This document shows positions 1 to 6,737 of a stretch of 12,853 nucleotides of DNA, piece by piece. Origin of the DNA: Coriobacteriia bacterium (GTDB lineage Bacteria; Actinomycetota; Coriobacteriia; Anaerosomatales; JAUVQN01); contig JAUVQN010000014.1 in the NCBI GenBank assembly GCA_030598125.1, positions 1 to 12,853 on the forward strand, written 5' to 3'. Under the pieces are notes generated by a model, which saw nothing but the letters and a program-made list of their open reading frames with translations, ran no database searches and was not told the DNA's origin. The translations under genes and the position numbers were made by a program. How positions within the stretch are numbered: the stretch's first letter is position 1; every line of letters begins with the position of its first letter.

Positions 1-1189
1 GGTACACGACGCCGATGGCGCACGCGTCGGCCATGATCCCCGCGAGCGTCTCGACACTCGTGGAACCGGGGACCGCGATCATGTCGAGCCCTACCGAACA
101 CACCGCGGTCATCGCCTCGAGCTTCTCGATCGTGAGCGCGCCCTCCTCGACGGCCCGAACCATCCCGGCGTCCTCAGAGACGGGGATGAACGCGCCGGAG
201 AGCCCTCCGGTCGAGCTCGTCCCCATCGCGCCGCCCTTCTTCACGGCGTCGTTCAGGAGCGCGAGCGCGGCGGTGGTGCCGGGACCGCCGCACAGGCCGA
301 CTCCCATCGCCTCGATGATCTCGGCCACGCTGTCTCCTTGCGCCGGCGTCGGCGCGAGCGACAGATCCACGATCCCCATGGCGACCCCGAGCCGCCTCGC
401 CGCCTCCCTGCACACGAGCTCCCCGGCGCGCGTGATTTTGAACGCGGTCGCCTTGACCGCCTCGGCGACGGCCGTGAGATCGGCGTCTTCAGGTAGCGAC
501 GCCACGACCGCCCGCACGACGCCGGGGCCCGAGATCCCGACGTTCACCACGGCGTCCGGCTCCCCCGCGCCATGCATCGCACCGGCCATGAACGGGTTGT
601 CCTCGACCATGTTGCAGAAGGTCACCAACTTGCCGCAGCCGACGCTGTCCCTGTCGGCGGTCGCCTCCGCCGTCTCCTTCACGATCTCGGCCATCCTGAG
701 GACGGCGTCCATGTTGATGCCCGAGCGCGTGGAGGCGACGTTGACCGATGCGCACACGCGCTCGGTCGTGGAGAGCGCGACGGGGATCGCGTCGATGACC
801 CGACGGTCCCCTTCACCGGCGGACTTGTGGGCGAGCGCCGTGAAGCCGCCGATGAAGTCCACGCCGACCTCGCCCGCCGCACGCTCCAGCGCCTCGGCGA
901 GCGGAGCGATGTCCGCGGACGTGCAGGCACCCGCCAGTTGCGCGATGGGCGTCACGGCGATCCGCTTGTTCACGATCGGGATGCCGTACTCTCGCGCGAT
1001 CGCGTCGGCCACGTCCACGAGTCGATCCGCGCTCGACGTCACGCGGTCGTACACGCGAGCGGCCGCCGCATCGACATCCCTGTCGGCGCAGTCGTCGAGC
1101 GACACCCCCAGCGTCACCGTGCGGATGTCGAGGTTCTGCTGGCCGATCATGACGAGCGTCTCTGCGATCTCCTCGGGCGTGATGTACAT
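1..1189 (-). CDS. UPF0210 / DUF711 (PFL-like) family protein, 3' end outside window
   Basis: The minus frame stays open from an ATG at 1189 to the left edge, giving about 396 codons. The start has a good ribosome site (GGGAGGA, about 6 nt upstream) and the protein begins MYITPEEIAETLVMIGQQNL. Landmarks are the N-terminal LDIRTVTLG, FIGGFTALAHK near residues 115-125, INMDAVLRMAEIVKET, GCGKLVTFCNMVEDNPFM, and a glycine-rich GLCGGPGTTAALALLNDAVKKGG near the visible end. These are typical of UPF0210, a fold related to pyruvate formate-lyase but with no established reaction. The family is roughly 450 residues long, so about 50 are probably missing at the window edge. It lies 42 nt downstream of a UPF0237 ACT protein, its usual partner, and is the last visible gene of the T-box operon. 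The family call is firm; the function is unknown. Confidence 0.88.
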   Translation of the reverse strand, partial: MYITPEEIAETLVMIGQQNLDIRTVTLGVSLDDCADRDVDAAAARVYDRVTSSADRLVDVADAIAREYGIPIVNKRIAVTPIAQLAGACTSADIAPLAEALERAAGEVGVDFIGGFTALAHKSAGEGDRRVIDAIPVALSTTERVCASVNVASTRSGINMDAVLRMAEIVKETAEATADRDSVGCGKLVTFCNMVEDNPFMAGAMHGAGEPDAVVNVGISGPGVVRAVVASLPEDADLTAVAEAVKATAFKITRAGELVCREAARRLGVAMGIVDLSLAPTPAQGDSVAEIIEAMGVGLCGGPGTTAALALLNDAVKKGGAMGTSSTGGLSGAFIPVSEDAGMVRAVEEGALTIEKLEAMTAVCSVGLDMIAVPGSTSVETLAGIMADACAIGVVY

Positions 1190-1231
1190 CCGTGTCCTCC
1201 CGGGACGCTGGAGCGCCGCGCGAGCCTCGGC

Positions 1232-1507
1232 CTAGATGCGGTGCATGAAGCGGAAGACGTCCTCGCGCTGGAGGTTGACCTGGAGCCCGAGCTCGTCGCC
1301 AGCCGTATGCAGCCTCGACTGCACCTCGTCGAAGGGCGTCGCGGCTTCATCGACCGTCACGAGCATCGTCATGGAGAAGAGGCCGTCCAACACTGCCTGC
1401 CGGATGTCCTCGATGTTCGTGCCCGTCTCAGCGAGCTCCGTCGAGAGGCGCGCGACGATGCCCACGCAGTCCTCTCCGAGCACCGTGACGACGGCCCGTG
1501 TCTTCAT
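1232..1507 (-). CDS. UPF0237 ACT-domain protein
   Basis: This is a 91-residue protein made of a single ACT domain. It begins MKTRAVVTVLGEDCVGIVAR and continues with LAETGTNIEDIRQAVLDGLF and SMTMLVTVDE. The pattern of a glycine-Asp turn, the GIVA helix, NI-DI-Q and F-M-M is that of UPF0237, the GcvR-like small ACT family. ACT domains usually bind amino acids and regulate a partner. The ATG at 1507 was chosen because the family starts immediately before the first beta strand; an AGAAGGG stretch lies about 8 nt upstream. It sits 40 nt after the NIL ferredoxin gene and 42 nt before the UPF0210 gene. Because the operon is under a Met-type T-box, methionine or homocysteine is a reasonable candidate ligand, but nothing in the sequence proves it. 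Confidence 0.88.
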   Translation of the reverse strand: MKTRAVVTVLGEDCVGIVARLSTELAETGTNIEDIRQAVLDGLFSMTMLVTVDEAATPFDEVQSRLHTAGDELGLQVNLQREDVFRFMHRI

Positions 1508-1527
1508 CCTCTCGCCCTTCTCATATG

Positions 1528-1567
1528 CCAGAGCTCCAGGGTGATCGTCAGAACTCCAGGGTGATCG
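1528..1567 (-). repeat. 20-bp imperfect tandem duplication across the 3' end of the NIL ferredoxin gene
   Basis: On the plus strand, 1528-1547 and 1548-1567 match at 18 of 20 positions, including a shared exact 14-mer CTCCAGGGTGATCG. The upstream copy (in minus-strand order) contains the last codons and TGA stop of the ferredoxin gene. The second copy, immediately after the stop, has TGG in the position of the TGA. It looks like a tandem micro-duplication. Confidence 0.8.
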
Positions 1568-1955
1568 CGCGACGCGGACACGCGATGACGCACGCCTCAC
1601 AGTATACGCACTGGTCCTTGTCGAACCGCAGCTCACGAGTGTCGTCCGTGAGCGTCAACGCTTCGGGACGGCAGACGGACGTACAGAGCCCGCACGTCAC
1701 GCACTGCTCCTCGTCGAGCACGATGTCCGAAGCGGCCGCGCCCACGAGCACACCCTCGTGCTCGAGGAAGCGGATCCCTTTGTCGATGGCGGCCTTCGCT
1801 CCCGTGACCTCCACGAGCATCCGACCTTGCTGGCCGGGCTGGATCTGAGCCCTCAGGATGTTCGGCGTCAGGCCGAAGTCCTTCACGAGGTGATACGTGA
1901 TGGGCTTCGTCGCCTGCAGGGGCGGGAACGTCAGATCGAGTCGCCTGAGCGCCAT
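1548..1955 (-). CDS. NIL-domain 4Fe-4S ferredoxin, partner of HcyS
   Basis: The 135-residue protein has two parts. Residues 1-75 form a NIL domain (the ferredoxin-like domain also found at the end of methionine ABC transporter ATPases), seen in LVKDFGLTPNILRAQI and GRMLVEVTG. Residues 80-135 form a two-cluster ferredoxin with Cys85/88/91/95 and Cys116/119/122/126, both CxxCxxCxxxC. In methanogens and some anaerobic bacteria this architecture accompanies the COG1900 protein and is needed for homocysteine synthesis from aspartate semialdehyde, probably by supplying electrons or handling sulfur. The ATG at 1955 directly abuts the hcyS stop codon (TAG, 1958-1956) with no gap. Its ribosome site GAGGAGG lies inside the end of hcyS, so translation is probably coupled. 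It is cytoplasmic, with no signal peptide. Confidence 0.92.
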   Translation of the reverse strand: MALRRLDLTFPPLQATKPITYHLVKDFGLTPNILRAQIQPGQQGRMLVEVTGAKAAIDKGIRFLEHEGVLVGAAASDIVLDEEQCVTCGLCTSVCRPEALTLTDDTRELRFDKDQCVYCEACVIACPRRAITLEF

Positions 1956-3128
1956 CTAGATCGCCTCCTCGGTCTTGATCTCGAGCGGCTTGAACGAAGG
2001 TCCACCCGCGCCGGGCAGTGGCTCGAGCGGTTCCACGAGTGTCCAACGGCCCTCGGATACCCATCGCTTGACCTCGTCCGCGATGCGCCTGGCCGTCTCG
2101 GTCGACGAGATCGGTCCCGTGCGCACGCGCTCGCCCTCGACCTCTATCTCGCCCGAGTAGAGCTCCGCGTAGGACACGCGTCCGAGCGAGGGTCTGCTTC
2201 GGTGACCCACGCCGTAGTCGAAGATGGTGGCCGTGATGTCGGCGTCCGTGAGGGCGAGCTGTGCGGCGAGGTCCTCGTCGAGCACGGGGATCGGGATCCC
2301 GATGCCGACGAAGCTGCTGACGCCATAGCCGGCGAAGGTCGCTGCGCTGAAGTACTCCGGACTCGCCTGCTTGAGGTCGGCGATCACCGCCAGGGTCCCC
2401 GCCGGCGCGACGGGGACGCCGTTGCCGTCACGCTCCTGGTTCGGGTTGTGCTGCGTGCCCTGCCAGGCCACGTAGCCGGGCGCGCCGGCGACGAAGCACC
2501 GCGTCCCGACCCCGATCGTCCGGTACTCGGGATCGTTGAGCAGCGGCGACAGGGCGCCCGCCGAGCAGAACGTCGCGTTCCCCAAGTGCGGCAGGAGCGA
2601 CCCCATGTACGTGTAGAGCGTCCGATCGCTCGAGTTCACGGCGACCGCGTAGTTCTGGTACGCGTTGCGGGGGTTGAACAGGTAGGCTTGGTTCAGGTCC
2701 TCGAGCGTCACCCACGTGTCGATCTCGAGGCGCGGGTAGCAGTCCGTTCCCGGCGAGCGCGCCTGGAGCCGGATGGCTTTGCCCGCGAGCAGGTCCTCGA
2801 TGACGTGCGCGCCGCCATACTCCATGCCGCGACCGCGCGACCATTCGGTGCCGCCCAGGTACGTGTCGACCGCGGCCCATCCTCCGGACGCCGGCACGTC
2901 GTTCAGCAGGATCTCGCTCATCCGGAGGGGCGGGTCGGCGTGCCCGAAGTTCAAGAACGCACCCGAGGAGCACATCGGTCCGAAGGTGCCGGTCGTGACG
3001 ACGTCCACCTTGGCCGCCGCGGAGGAGACGCCGTCCTCCTGCGCGATCACCGCGAACTCTTCCGCGGTGACGACCACCGCCTCTCCGGCGGCGATCCTCT
3101 CATTGATCTCGTCCCAACTCTTGGACAT
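1956..3128 (-). CDS. hcyS: L-aspartate semialdehyde sulfurtransferase (DUF39/COG1900, homocysteine biosynthesis)
   Basis: This 390-residue protein begins MSKSWDEINERIAAGEAVVV. It carries hallmarks of the DUF39 family: VDVVTTGTFGPMCSSGAFLN at about 41-60, TEWSRGRGMEYGGAHVIEDL at about 94-113, and later ATFCSAGALSPLLNDP, VGTRCFVAGAPGYVAWQGTQ and GVGIPIPVLDE-like segments. The family replaces the carbonyl oxygen of aspartate semialdehyde with sulfur to give homocysteine, with the NIL ferredoxin as partner. Cys53 and Cys130 match in position and spacing (77 apart) the two functional cysteines I recall from the archaeal enzyme; this is from memory. No C-terminal CBS domains are present, unlike some archaeal members. 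The ATG at 3128 has GGAGGTG upstream. A longer in-frame opening runs back through the T-box terminator and was rejected as a start. It is the first gene of the T-box operon. Confidence 0.92.
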   Translation of the reverse strand: MSKSWDEINERIAAGEAVVVTAEEFAVIAQEDGVSSAAAKVDVVTTGTFGPMCSSGAFLNFGHADPPLRMSEILLNDVPASGGWAAVDTYLGGTEWSRGRGMEYGGAHVIEDLLAGKAIRLQARSPGTDCYPRLEIDTWVTLEDLNQAYLFNPRNAYQNYAVAVNSSDRTLYTYMGSLLPHLGNATFCSAGALSPLLNDPEYRTIGVGTRCFVAGAPGYVAWQGTQHNPNQERDGNGVPVAPAGTLAVIADLKQASPEYFSAATFAGYGVSSFVGIGIPIPVLDEDLAAQLALTDADITATIFDYGVGHRSRPSLGRVSYAELYSGEIEVEGERVRTGPISSTETARRIADEVKRWVSEGRWTLVEPLEPLPGAGGPSFKPLEIKTEEAI

Positions 3129-3150
3129 GTTCCGCACCTCCAGACAACAG

Positions 3151-3195
3151 AAAAGCCCCTCGCCCATGCACAGCTCTCGTGCCAGGGCGAGAGGC
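3151..3195 (-). terminator. T-box leader terminator (attenuator)
   Basis: On the minus strand GCCTCTCGCCC (3195-3185) pairs with GGGCGAGGGGC (3165-3155), an 11-bp stem with a single G-U pair. A TTTT tract (3154-3151) follows. It lies directly after the T-box sequence and 23 nt before the hcyS start, the expected place for the terminator competing with a T-box antiterminator. Confidence 0.9.
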
Positions 3196-3485
3196 TCTAG
3201 CCTCCCGCGGTACCACCCGACTTCACCGTCTCGACACACTCGACGAGCGCGCGATGCGGCCTCTCAGACACGGGATCCGTCCTTCTCGCCCGGCTCCGAT
3301 GTCGTATAGCCCGTGGTAACGGGGGCGTCCGTCCGGTATTACTGGGCACGATGCCTTTCCTCCGGAAGCCTCTGGGGCCATGTTCTGCGGTTCGTCGGAC
3401 GCCGGTTCTCAGCTACCCCGGCTCTCTGAAGGTCCTTCGGGACCACGTACTCATCCCCGTCGCAGGCCTGTTCCGTATTCGGCTA
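3151..3485 (-). promoter_or_regulatory. T-box riboswitch leader with a Met (AUG) specifier, controlling hcyS operon
   Basis: Read on the minus strand, the leader contains the following in order. An AGUA S-turn motif lies at 3451-3448 and AGAGAG at 3427-3422. A GGTAGCTGAGAACCGG apical segment follows. The specifier-side stretch GAAC-ATG-GCCC has its ATG at 3381-3379. The invariant T-box GGGTGGTACCGCGG is at 3218-3205, and the terminator stem follows it. The GAAC-NNN-GC register, as recalled from actinobacterial Ile T-boxes (GAAC-ATC-GC), gives AUG, hence tRNA-Met. The acceptor-pairing bulge is TGGT, whose last base pairs with discriminator A73. That suits tRNA-Met and argues against the overlapping TGG (Trp) reading, because bacterial tRNA-Trp has G73. 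Uncharged tRNA-Met should stabilise the antiterminator and permit transcription of hcyS and downstream genes. The stretch 3129-3561 has no gene and is accounted for by this leader and its promoter. Confidence 0.93.
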
Positions 3486-3491
3486 GGCGCA

Positions 3492-3521
3492 AGCATACGG
3501 GGCGAGTGCACGTCCAGTCAA
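3492..3521 (-). promoter_or_regulatory. Sigma-70-type promoter of the T-box operon
   Basis: On the minus strand TTGACT (3521-3516) is followed after 18 nt by TATGCT (3497-3492). Transcription would start near 3485, giving a leader of about 355 nt, a normal length for a T-box leader. It lies 40 nt after the stop of the upstream lipoprotein gene. Confidence 0.7.
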
Positions 3522-3561
3522 CGCACCGGGAGCGGACGGAGGGTCCAGACAGGAAGCGAGA

Positions 3562-3921
3562 TCAAGGCTGCGCGACGTCCAGGACGCGCCACTCGCCGGC
3601 CAGGTTCTCCCCCACGAGCACGCGGGACTCGTAGTCGACGATGTCCAGACCGCTTCGGGCCAGGACGTTGCCCTTCCCGTCGTCACGTTGGACGACGACC
3701 CATCCCGTCGGCACCCAGCGATAGTGGCTACCGGTCGCGAGCGAGGGAACGACACCCTCCCAGGTCCCATGTCCCTCGGGCGGAGGGTTCTCGGCACGCT
3801 CCAGCTCCACGTGGACGACGATCCCTGCGACCTCCGAGCACATACAGCCAGACAGGGCACCCGCGACGATCACGAGTGCGAGTGCGACCAGGATCCGACG
3901 GTCGGTCGGAGAGCGCACCAC
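3562..3921 (-). CDS. Small predicted lipoprotein, uncharacterised
   Basis: This is a 119-residue protein. Residues 1-26 form a lipoprotein signal: basic N terminus (SPTDRR), hydrophobic stretch ILVALALVIVAGA, then the lipobox LSGC with Cys26 as the predicted lipidated residue. The mature part of about 93 residues contains HYRWVPTGWVVVQRDDGKGN and no domain that I recognise. It should be anchored on the outer face of the cytoplasmic membrane. The start is GTG at 3921 (a second GTG follows at 3918), placed 5-8 nt after AGGAG. A TATACT sequence at 3959-3954 could be its own -10 box. It follows the KamA-like gene by 54 nt on the same strand and may be co-transcribed with it, though no functional link is evident. 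The lipoprotein call is fairly secure; the function is unknown. Confidence 0.72.
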   Translation of the reverse strand: MVRSPTDRRILVALALVIVAGALSGCMCSEVAGIVVHVELERAENPPPEGHGTWEGVVPSLATGSHYRWVPTGWVVVQRDDGKGNVLARSGLDIVDYESRVLVGENLAGEWRVLDVAQP

Positions 3922-3975
3922 ACATGCTCCTTACCCCGTGCCTTCTGGGGTGGAGTATACGGCAGGCGGCTGCGC

Positions 3976-5121
3976 TCAGGTTCGAGCGGGGACGAGCTGG
4001 TCGAGCCAGTAGGCGTCGTCGTCTCGCTCCATGACGAGCACGCGATTCTCATCCGCCGGGTCCTTCGCGCGATGGTAGCGAAGATAGATGCGCTCTTCGT
4101 CCACTCCCACGACCTCCACCTTGCCGCTGGCGTGGGACATGGCGAACCGCGCACGGCGAGAGAGGCCGGAGACGGCCTCGCGAGCCTGCGTGAACAGCTG
4201 CCACCCGCGCACGAGCGGCAGCTCGTACGGCTCGTTGCCGACAGTGGGGCGACCCTGGAAGACGTAGTACTGGGGACATCCGACGTCGGTCGCCGTCTCG
4301 AACAGTTCGCGGAGCACGCCGGCATCGTCGTTCACTCCGCGCACGACAGGGCACTGGTTCACACACATCACGCCCGCCTCGGTGACGACTCTGATCGCCT
4401 CGACGGCCTGCTGCGTGAACTCGCGCGGATGGTCGAAGTGCGTCATGAGGTACACGCGCCCGGACGGGCCACTGCGCTCCGCGAGGAGCTCGACGAGCGC
4501 CGGATCGTCGAGGATGCGATACGGGTTGAAGGCGGGGAGCTTGGAGCCGATGCGGATCGTGCGGACGTGCGGGATCTCCCTGAGCCGCTCGAGGAGCTCG
4601 GCCAGCCTGGACGTGCTCATGATCAGCGGATCGCCACCCGTCAGTAGCACGTCCGAGATCTCCGGGTGCCCCGCGATGTAGTCGATCGCCGGCGCGTAGT
4701 CACGAGTGACCTCATGATTGTCGTGCATGAAGAGTCGCTTGCGGAAGCAGTAGCGGCAGAACCCTCCGCAGATCTCGTTGACGAGCACCAGACACGTGTC
4801 CCGGTACTTGTGTTGCACGCCGGGGAGTACCGTGTTCGCGGCCTCGTTGGACGCGTCGAGGCGTCCGAACTCGGAGAGCTCGTCCTCGCGCGGCACGATG
4901 AGCCGTCGGATCGGGTCCGCCGGATCGGCCCAGTCGATGAGACCCAGGTAGTAGTCGTTCGCGCGGAACGCGTAGCGGTCGGCTACGCGCTGCAGTGCCG
5001 CACCCTCGTCCGCCGAGAGAGATGCGAGCTCATCGACACGCCGAACGTACCGGACGGGATGTCCTGGACGTCCCGCCGACGGGCGCGTCCGGCCTTGGGC
5101 TATGTGGGCTCCGCCATGCAT
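3976..5121 (-). CDS. KamA-family radical SAM / PLP aminomutase-like protein
   Basis: The 381-residue protein has the lysine 2,3-aminomutase layout. The radical SAM cluster motif CGGFCRYCF gives Cys118/122/125 (CxxxCxxC). GGDPL follows at 162-166, RIGSKLPAFNP at 190-200, NQCPVVRGVNDD at 255-266, and MSHASGKVEVVGV at 328-340 contains the probable PLP lysine, Lys334. The C-terminal cysteines that bind zinc in clostridial lysine 2,3-aminomutase are missing, so it is a short-form member. Compared from memory with that enzyme, the first substrate-binding Asp is kept (GVND), but the second (in YQCD) is replaced by Arg292 in FQGR. The substrate is therefore probably not lysine, and the reaction is unresolved (an amino acid 2,3-aminomutase or related). 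The ATG at 5121 has GGAG 6-9 nt upstream. The cytoplasmic enzyme would need anaerobic conditions. Confidence 0.88.
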   Translation of the reverse strand: MHGGAHIAQGRTRPSAGRPGHPVRYVRRVDELASLSADEGAALQRVADRYAFRANDYYLGLIDWADPADPIRRLIVPREDELSEFGRLDASNEAANTVLPGVQHKYRDTCLVLVNEICGGFCRYCFRKRLFMHDNHEVTRDYAPAIDYIAGHPEISDVLLTGGDPLIMSTSRLAELLERLREIPHVRTIRIGSKLPAFNPYRILDDPALVELLAERSGPSGRVYLMTHFDHPREFTQQAVEAIRVVTEAGVMCVNQCPVVRGVNDDAGVLRELFETATDVGCPQYYVFQGRPTVGNEPYELPLVRGWQLFTQAREAVSGLSRRARFAMSHASGKVEVVGVDEERIYLRYHRAKDPADENRVLVMERDDDAYWLDQLVPART

Positions 5122-5146
5122 TCGGTCTCCACAGGTTCGGTAGCGC

Positions 5147-5179
5147 GGTCCTCAAGCGGGACCAGGGGCCAGAGAGGCC
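5147..5179 (-). other. Tandem hairpins in the KamA gene leader
   Basis: Two adjacent perfect stems lie just upstream of the KamA-like start: GGCC-N5-GGCC (5176-5179 with 5167-5170) and GGTCC-N7-GGACC (5147-5151 with 5159-5163). A TATACT -10-like box lies further upstream (5227-5222) without a clear -35. The hairpins may affect message stability or translation, but no named RNA element is recognised. Confidence 0.35.
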
Positions 5180-5309
5180 GGTCGCTTCTGCTGCCCACGA
5201 CCGACCCTATCCATCGCATATAGTATACCCGACGGCGGCTCCTCGGGCTCGGCACAACGCTCTGAGCAGGGCGTTCATGGGCGACGGGTTCCGCCGCACC
5301 GAGCGGGCG

Positions 5310-6053
5310 TCAGTCCGCGCGTCTTTCGTCGAACATGAGCCGGATACGCTCCGGCAGCTGCGCATGGTCGTCCACGATCCAGCGCGCGTCCAGCAGCCCG
5401 GATTCGTGGATGGCGCGAGACGTGAACTCGGTCGTCGCCGCAACGCACCACATGCCGGCCGCGAGCGCGGCCTCGACTCCCACAGCCGAATCCTCGACGA
5501 CGAGACACTCCTCCACCGGCCGGTCCAGCTCTCGGGCGACGAGTTCGTAGATCTCTGGAGCGGGCTTGTTCCTCTCCACGTCGTCCCCGGTCGCGATGAA
5601 GTCGAACTCGCCGTCCAGTCCGAGCACGTCGAGGATGCGTCGGACCGTCGCGCACGGGGAGGCCGTCGCAAGCGCCGTGTCGCACCCGAGGCTCCGCGCC
5701 GCCCTGAGGACTGCGACACTCTCGGGCCACTGGTTCTCGAGAAGCACGTCGGGGTCGGACACCATCTCGCGATAGATGGCCAGTCGTACCTGGAGGTACG
5801 CCTGCCACGGCACGCTCGTCCCCGTCTCTTCCATGCGCGCTGCGGCGGCACGCTCGAGTCCGGCGGCCTCGACGATGTGGGGAGCCACCTCCGAGCGCGC
5901 GAGACCGACCACGTCTCTGAACGCCTCCATCGCCCGCTGCTCCGACTCGACCTCGCCCGTGATCTCGCGCGCCGCGTGCCCGTAGGACAGAGCCTTCAGG
6001 CGCTCTGTCCGCACGAGCGTGCCGTCCAGATCGAAGACGATGGCGCGTATCAT
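5310..6053 (-). CDS. HAD-superfamily hydrolase, beta-phosphoglucomutase-like
   Basis: This is a 247-residue HAD phosphatase. Motif I is FDLDGTLV with nucleophile Asp8 and acid/base Asp10. A helical cap fills about 15-95. Motif II is TALATAS (about 126-132), Lys163 lies in NKPAPEIY, and motif III is VVEDSAVGVEAA with Glu187 and Asp188 for magnesium. The order and the helical cap between motifs I and II put it in the subfamily I group with beta-phosphoglucomutases and phosphoglycolate phosphatases. The exact phosphoester substrate cannot be read from the sequence. Its ATG (6053-6051) overlaps the Nudix stop TGA (6052-6050) in an ATGA arrangement, so the two are translationally coupled. Together they suggest clean-up of unwanted phosphorylated metabolites or nucleotides. 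It is cytoplasmic and of full length for the family. Confidence 0.9.
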   Translation of the reverse strand: MIRAIVFDLDGTLVRTERLKALSYGHAAREITGEVESEQRAMEAFRDVVGLARSEVAPHIVEAAGLERAAAARMEETGTSVPWQAYLQVRLAIYREMVSDPDVLLENQWPESVAVLRAARSLGCDTALATASPCATVRRILDVLGLDGEFDFIATGDDVERNKPAPEIYELVARELDRPVEECLVVEDSAVGVEAALAAGMWCVAATTEFTSRAIHESGLLDARWIVDDHAQLPERIRLMFDERRAD

Positions 6054-6565
6054 GCGTCCTCCGACGCCGCGACGGCGCCGCGATCGTCCGCGTCATCGCG
6101 AGCGACACGGTCGTGGCCGTCCCGGGGATCCGCGTGGCGCGCAAGCTCGAGCCCGTCCCGCACGATGGCATCGTGATCGAACGCGAGCGGCGGCAGAGAA
6201 TCCGCAGAGAACCACGCGGCCTCGGCGGCATCGTCTCCGCCGTGCTCGGCCACATCGCCGTCCACGCGAGCGAGGAACGCCACACTCACCGTCCATCCCC
6301 TCGGGTCCCGCCCGGGGTCCCCGTAGGCGCCGACGTGCACTAGTCCAGCGTCGTGAGTCACGGCAGTCTCCTCCAGGAGCTCCCGCCTCGCCGCGTCCTC
6401 GAGTCGCTCACCCTCGTCGACGAAGCCTCCCGGCAGCGCCCAACGCCCTGCGAACGGCTCCCGTGCCCGCAGCACGAGAAGTACCTCGCGGGAGTCGGAC
6501 GGACCGCGCACCGCGACGACGTCCGTCGTCAGGGCCGGTCGCGCGAACGCGTACTCGAAGGACAT
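6050..6565 (-). CDS. Nudix hydrolase, ADP-ribose pyrophosphatase-like
   Basis: The 171-residue protein begins MSFEYAFARPALTTDVVAVR, a start typical of the COG1051-like Nudix group. The Nudix box G-x5-E-x7-RELLEETAV spans residues 47-69, with the metal-binding REL-EE present and the usual glycine near its end replaced by Ala68. WALPGGFVDEGE precedes it. Such enzymes hydrolyse nucleoside diphosphates linked to another group, for example ADP-ribose; the substrate here is unknown. The ATG at 6565 was preferred over an in-frame upstream start at 6646 because it has GGAG about 8 nt upstream and matches the family N terminus. The last 25 residues are rich in Asp, Arg and Ala and look unstructured. 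There is no winged-helix domain, so it is not a full-length NrtR regulator. It is coupled to the HAD gene and divergent from padR. Confidence 0.9.
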   Translation of the reverse strand: MSFEYAFARPALTTDVVAVRGPSDSREVLLVLRAREPFAGRWALPGGFVDEGERLEDAARRELLEETAVTHDAGLVHVGAYGDPGRDPRGWTVSVAFLARVDGDVAEHGGDDAAEAAWFSADSLPPLAFDHDAIVRDGLELARHADPRDGHDRVARDDADDRGAVAASEDA

Positions 6566-6710
6566 CGTCAGTCTCCGGTCACCTGGGATGCTCGGCTGCG
6601 TCGATCGCGCGCGGACGACCTCCCCGCCGCGACGCAGGATCCTCACGGCATCTTACCTGACGGCGGGGAGGGGCGCACCGGAGCCTACGGGGTCCCTCGC
6701 GTCGCCGTCC

Positions 6711-6737
6711 GTCAAACCCTCGACTCGAGGTTTTGAC
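6711..6737. promoter_or_regulatory. 27-bp near-perfect palindrome, probable operator
   Basis: The sequence reads GTCAAA-c-CCTCGA-c-TCGAGG-t-TTTGAC: 12 of 13 symmetric pairs around the central C at 6724, with one c/t mismatch. It contains most of the -35 hexamer of the padR promoter (6733-6738). It lies in the region between the divergent Nudix/HAD and padR units, so a regulator bound here could affect both. Confidence 0.6.

Noticed and set aside
15..1235. 406-codon open frame on the plus strand
   Set aside because: It is antisense to UPF0210 and dominated by Ser, Ala, Thr and Pro, typical of a high-GC shadow frame.
1758..3200. 480-codon open frame on the plus strand
   Set aside because: It is antisense to the ferredoxin and hcyS genes, rich in Arg, Val, Gly and His as expected from high-GC antisense frames, and shows no family signature.
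3129..3239. Longer hcyS reading frame starting upstream at about 3239
   Set aside because: The extension translates the T-box sequence and terminator stem. The ATG at 3128 has a proper GGAGGTG site and matches the family N terminus.
3378..3382. TGG (Trp) as the T-box specifier
   Set aside because: TGG overlaps ATG in GAACATGGCCCC, but the usual register gives ATG. The TGGT acceptor bulge implies A73, whereas bacterial tRNA-Trp has G73. The gene also makes a methionine precursor.
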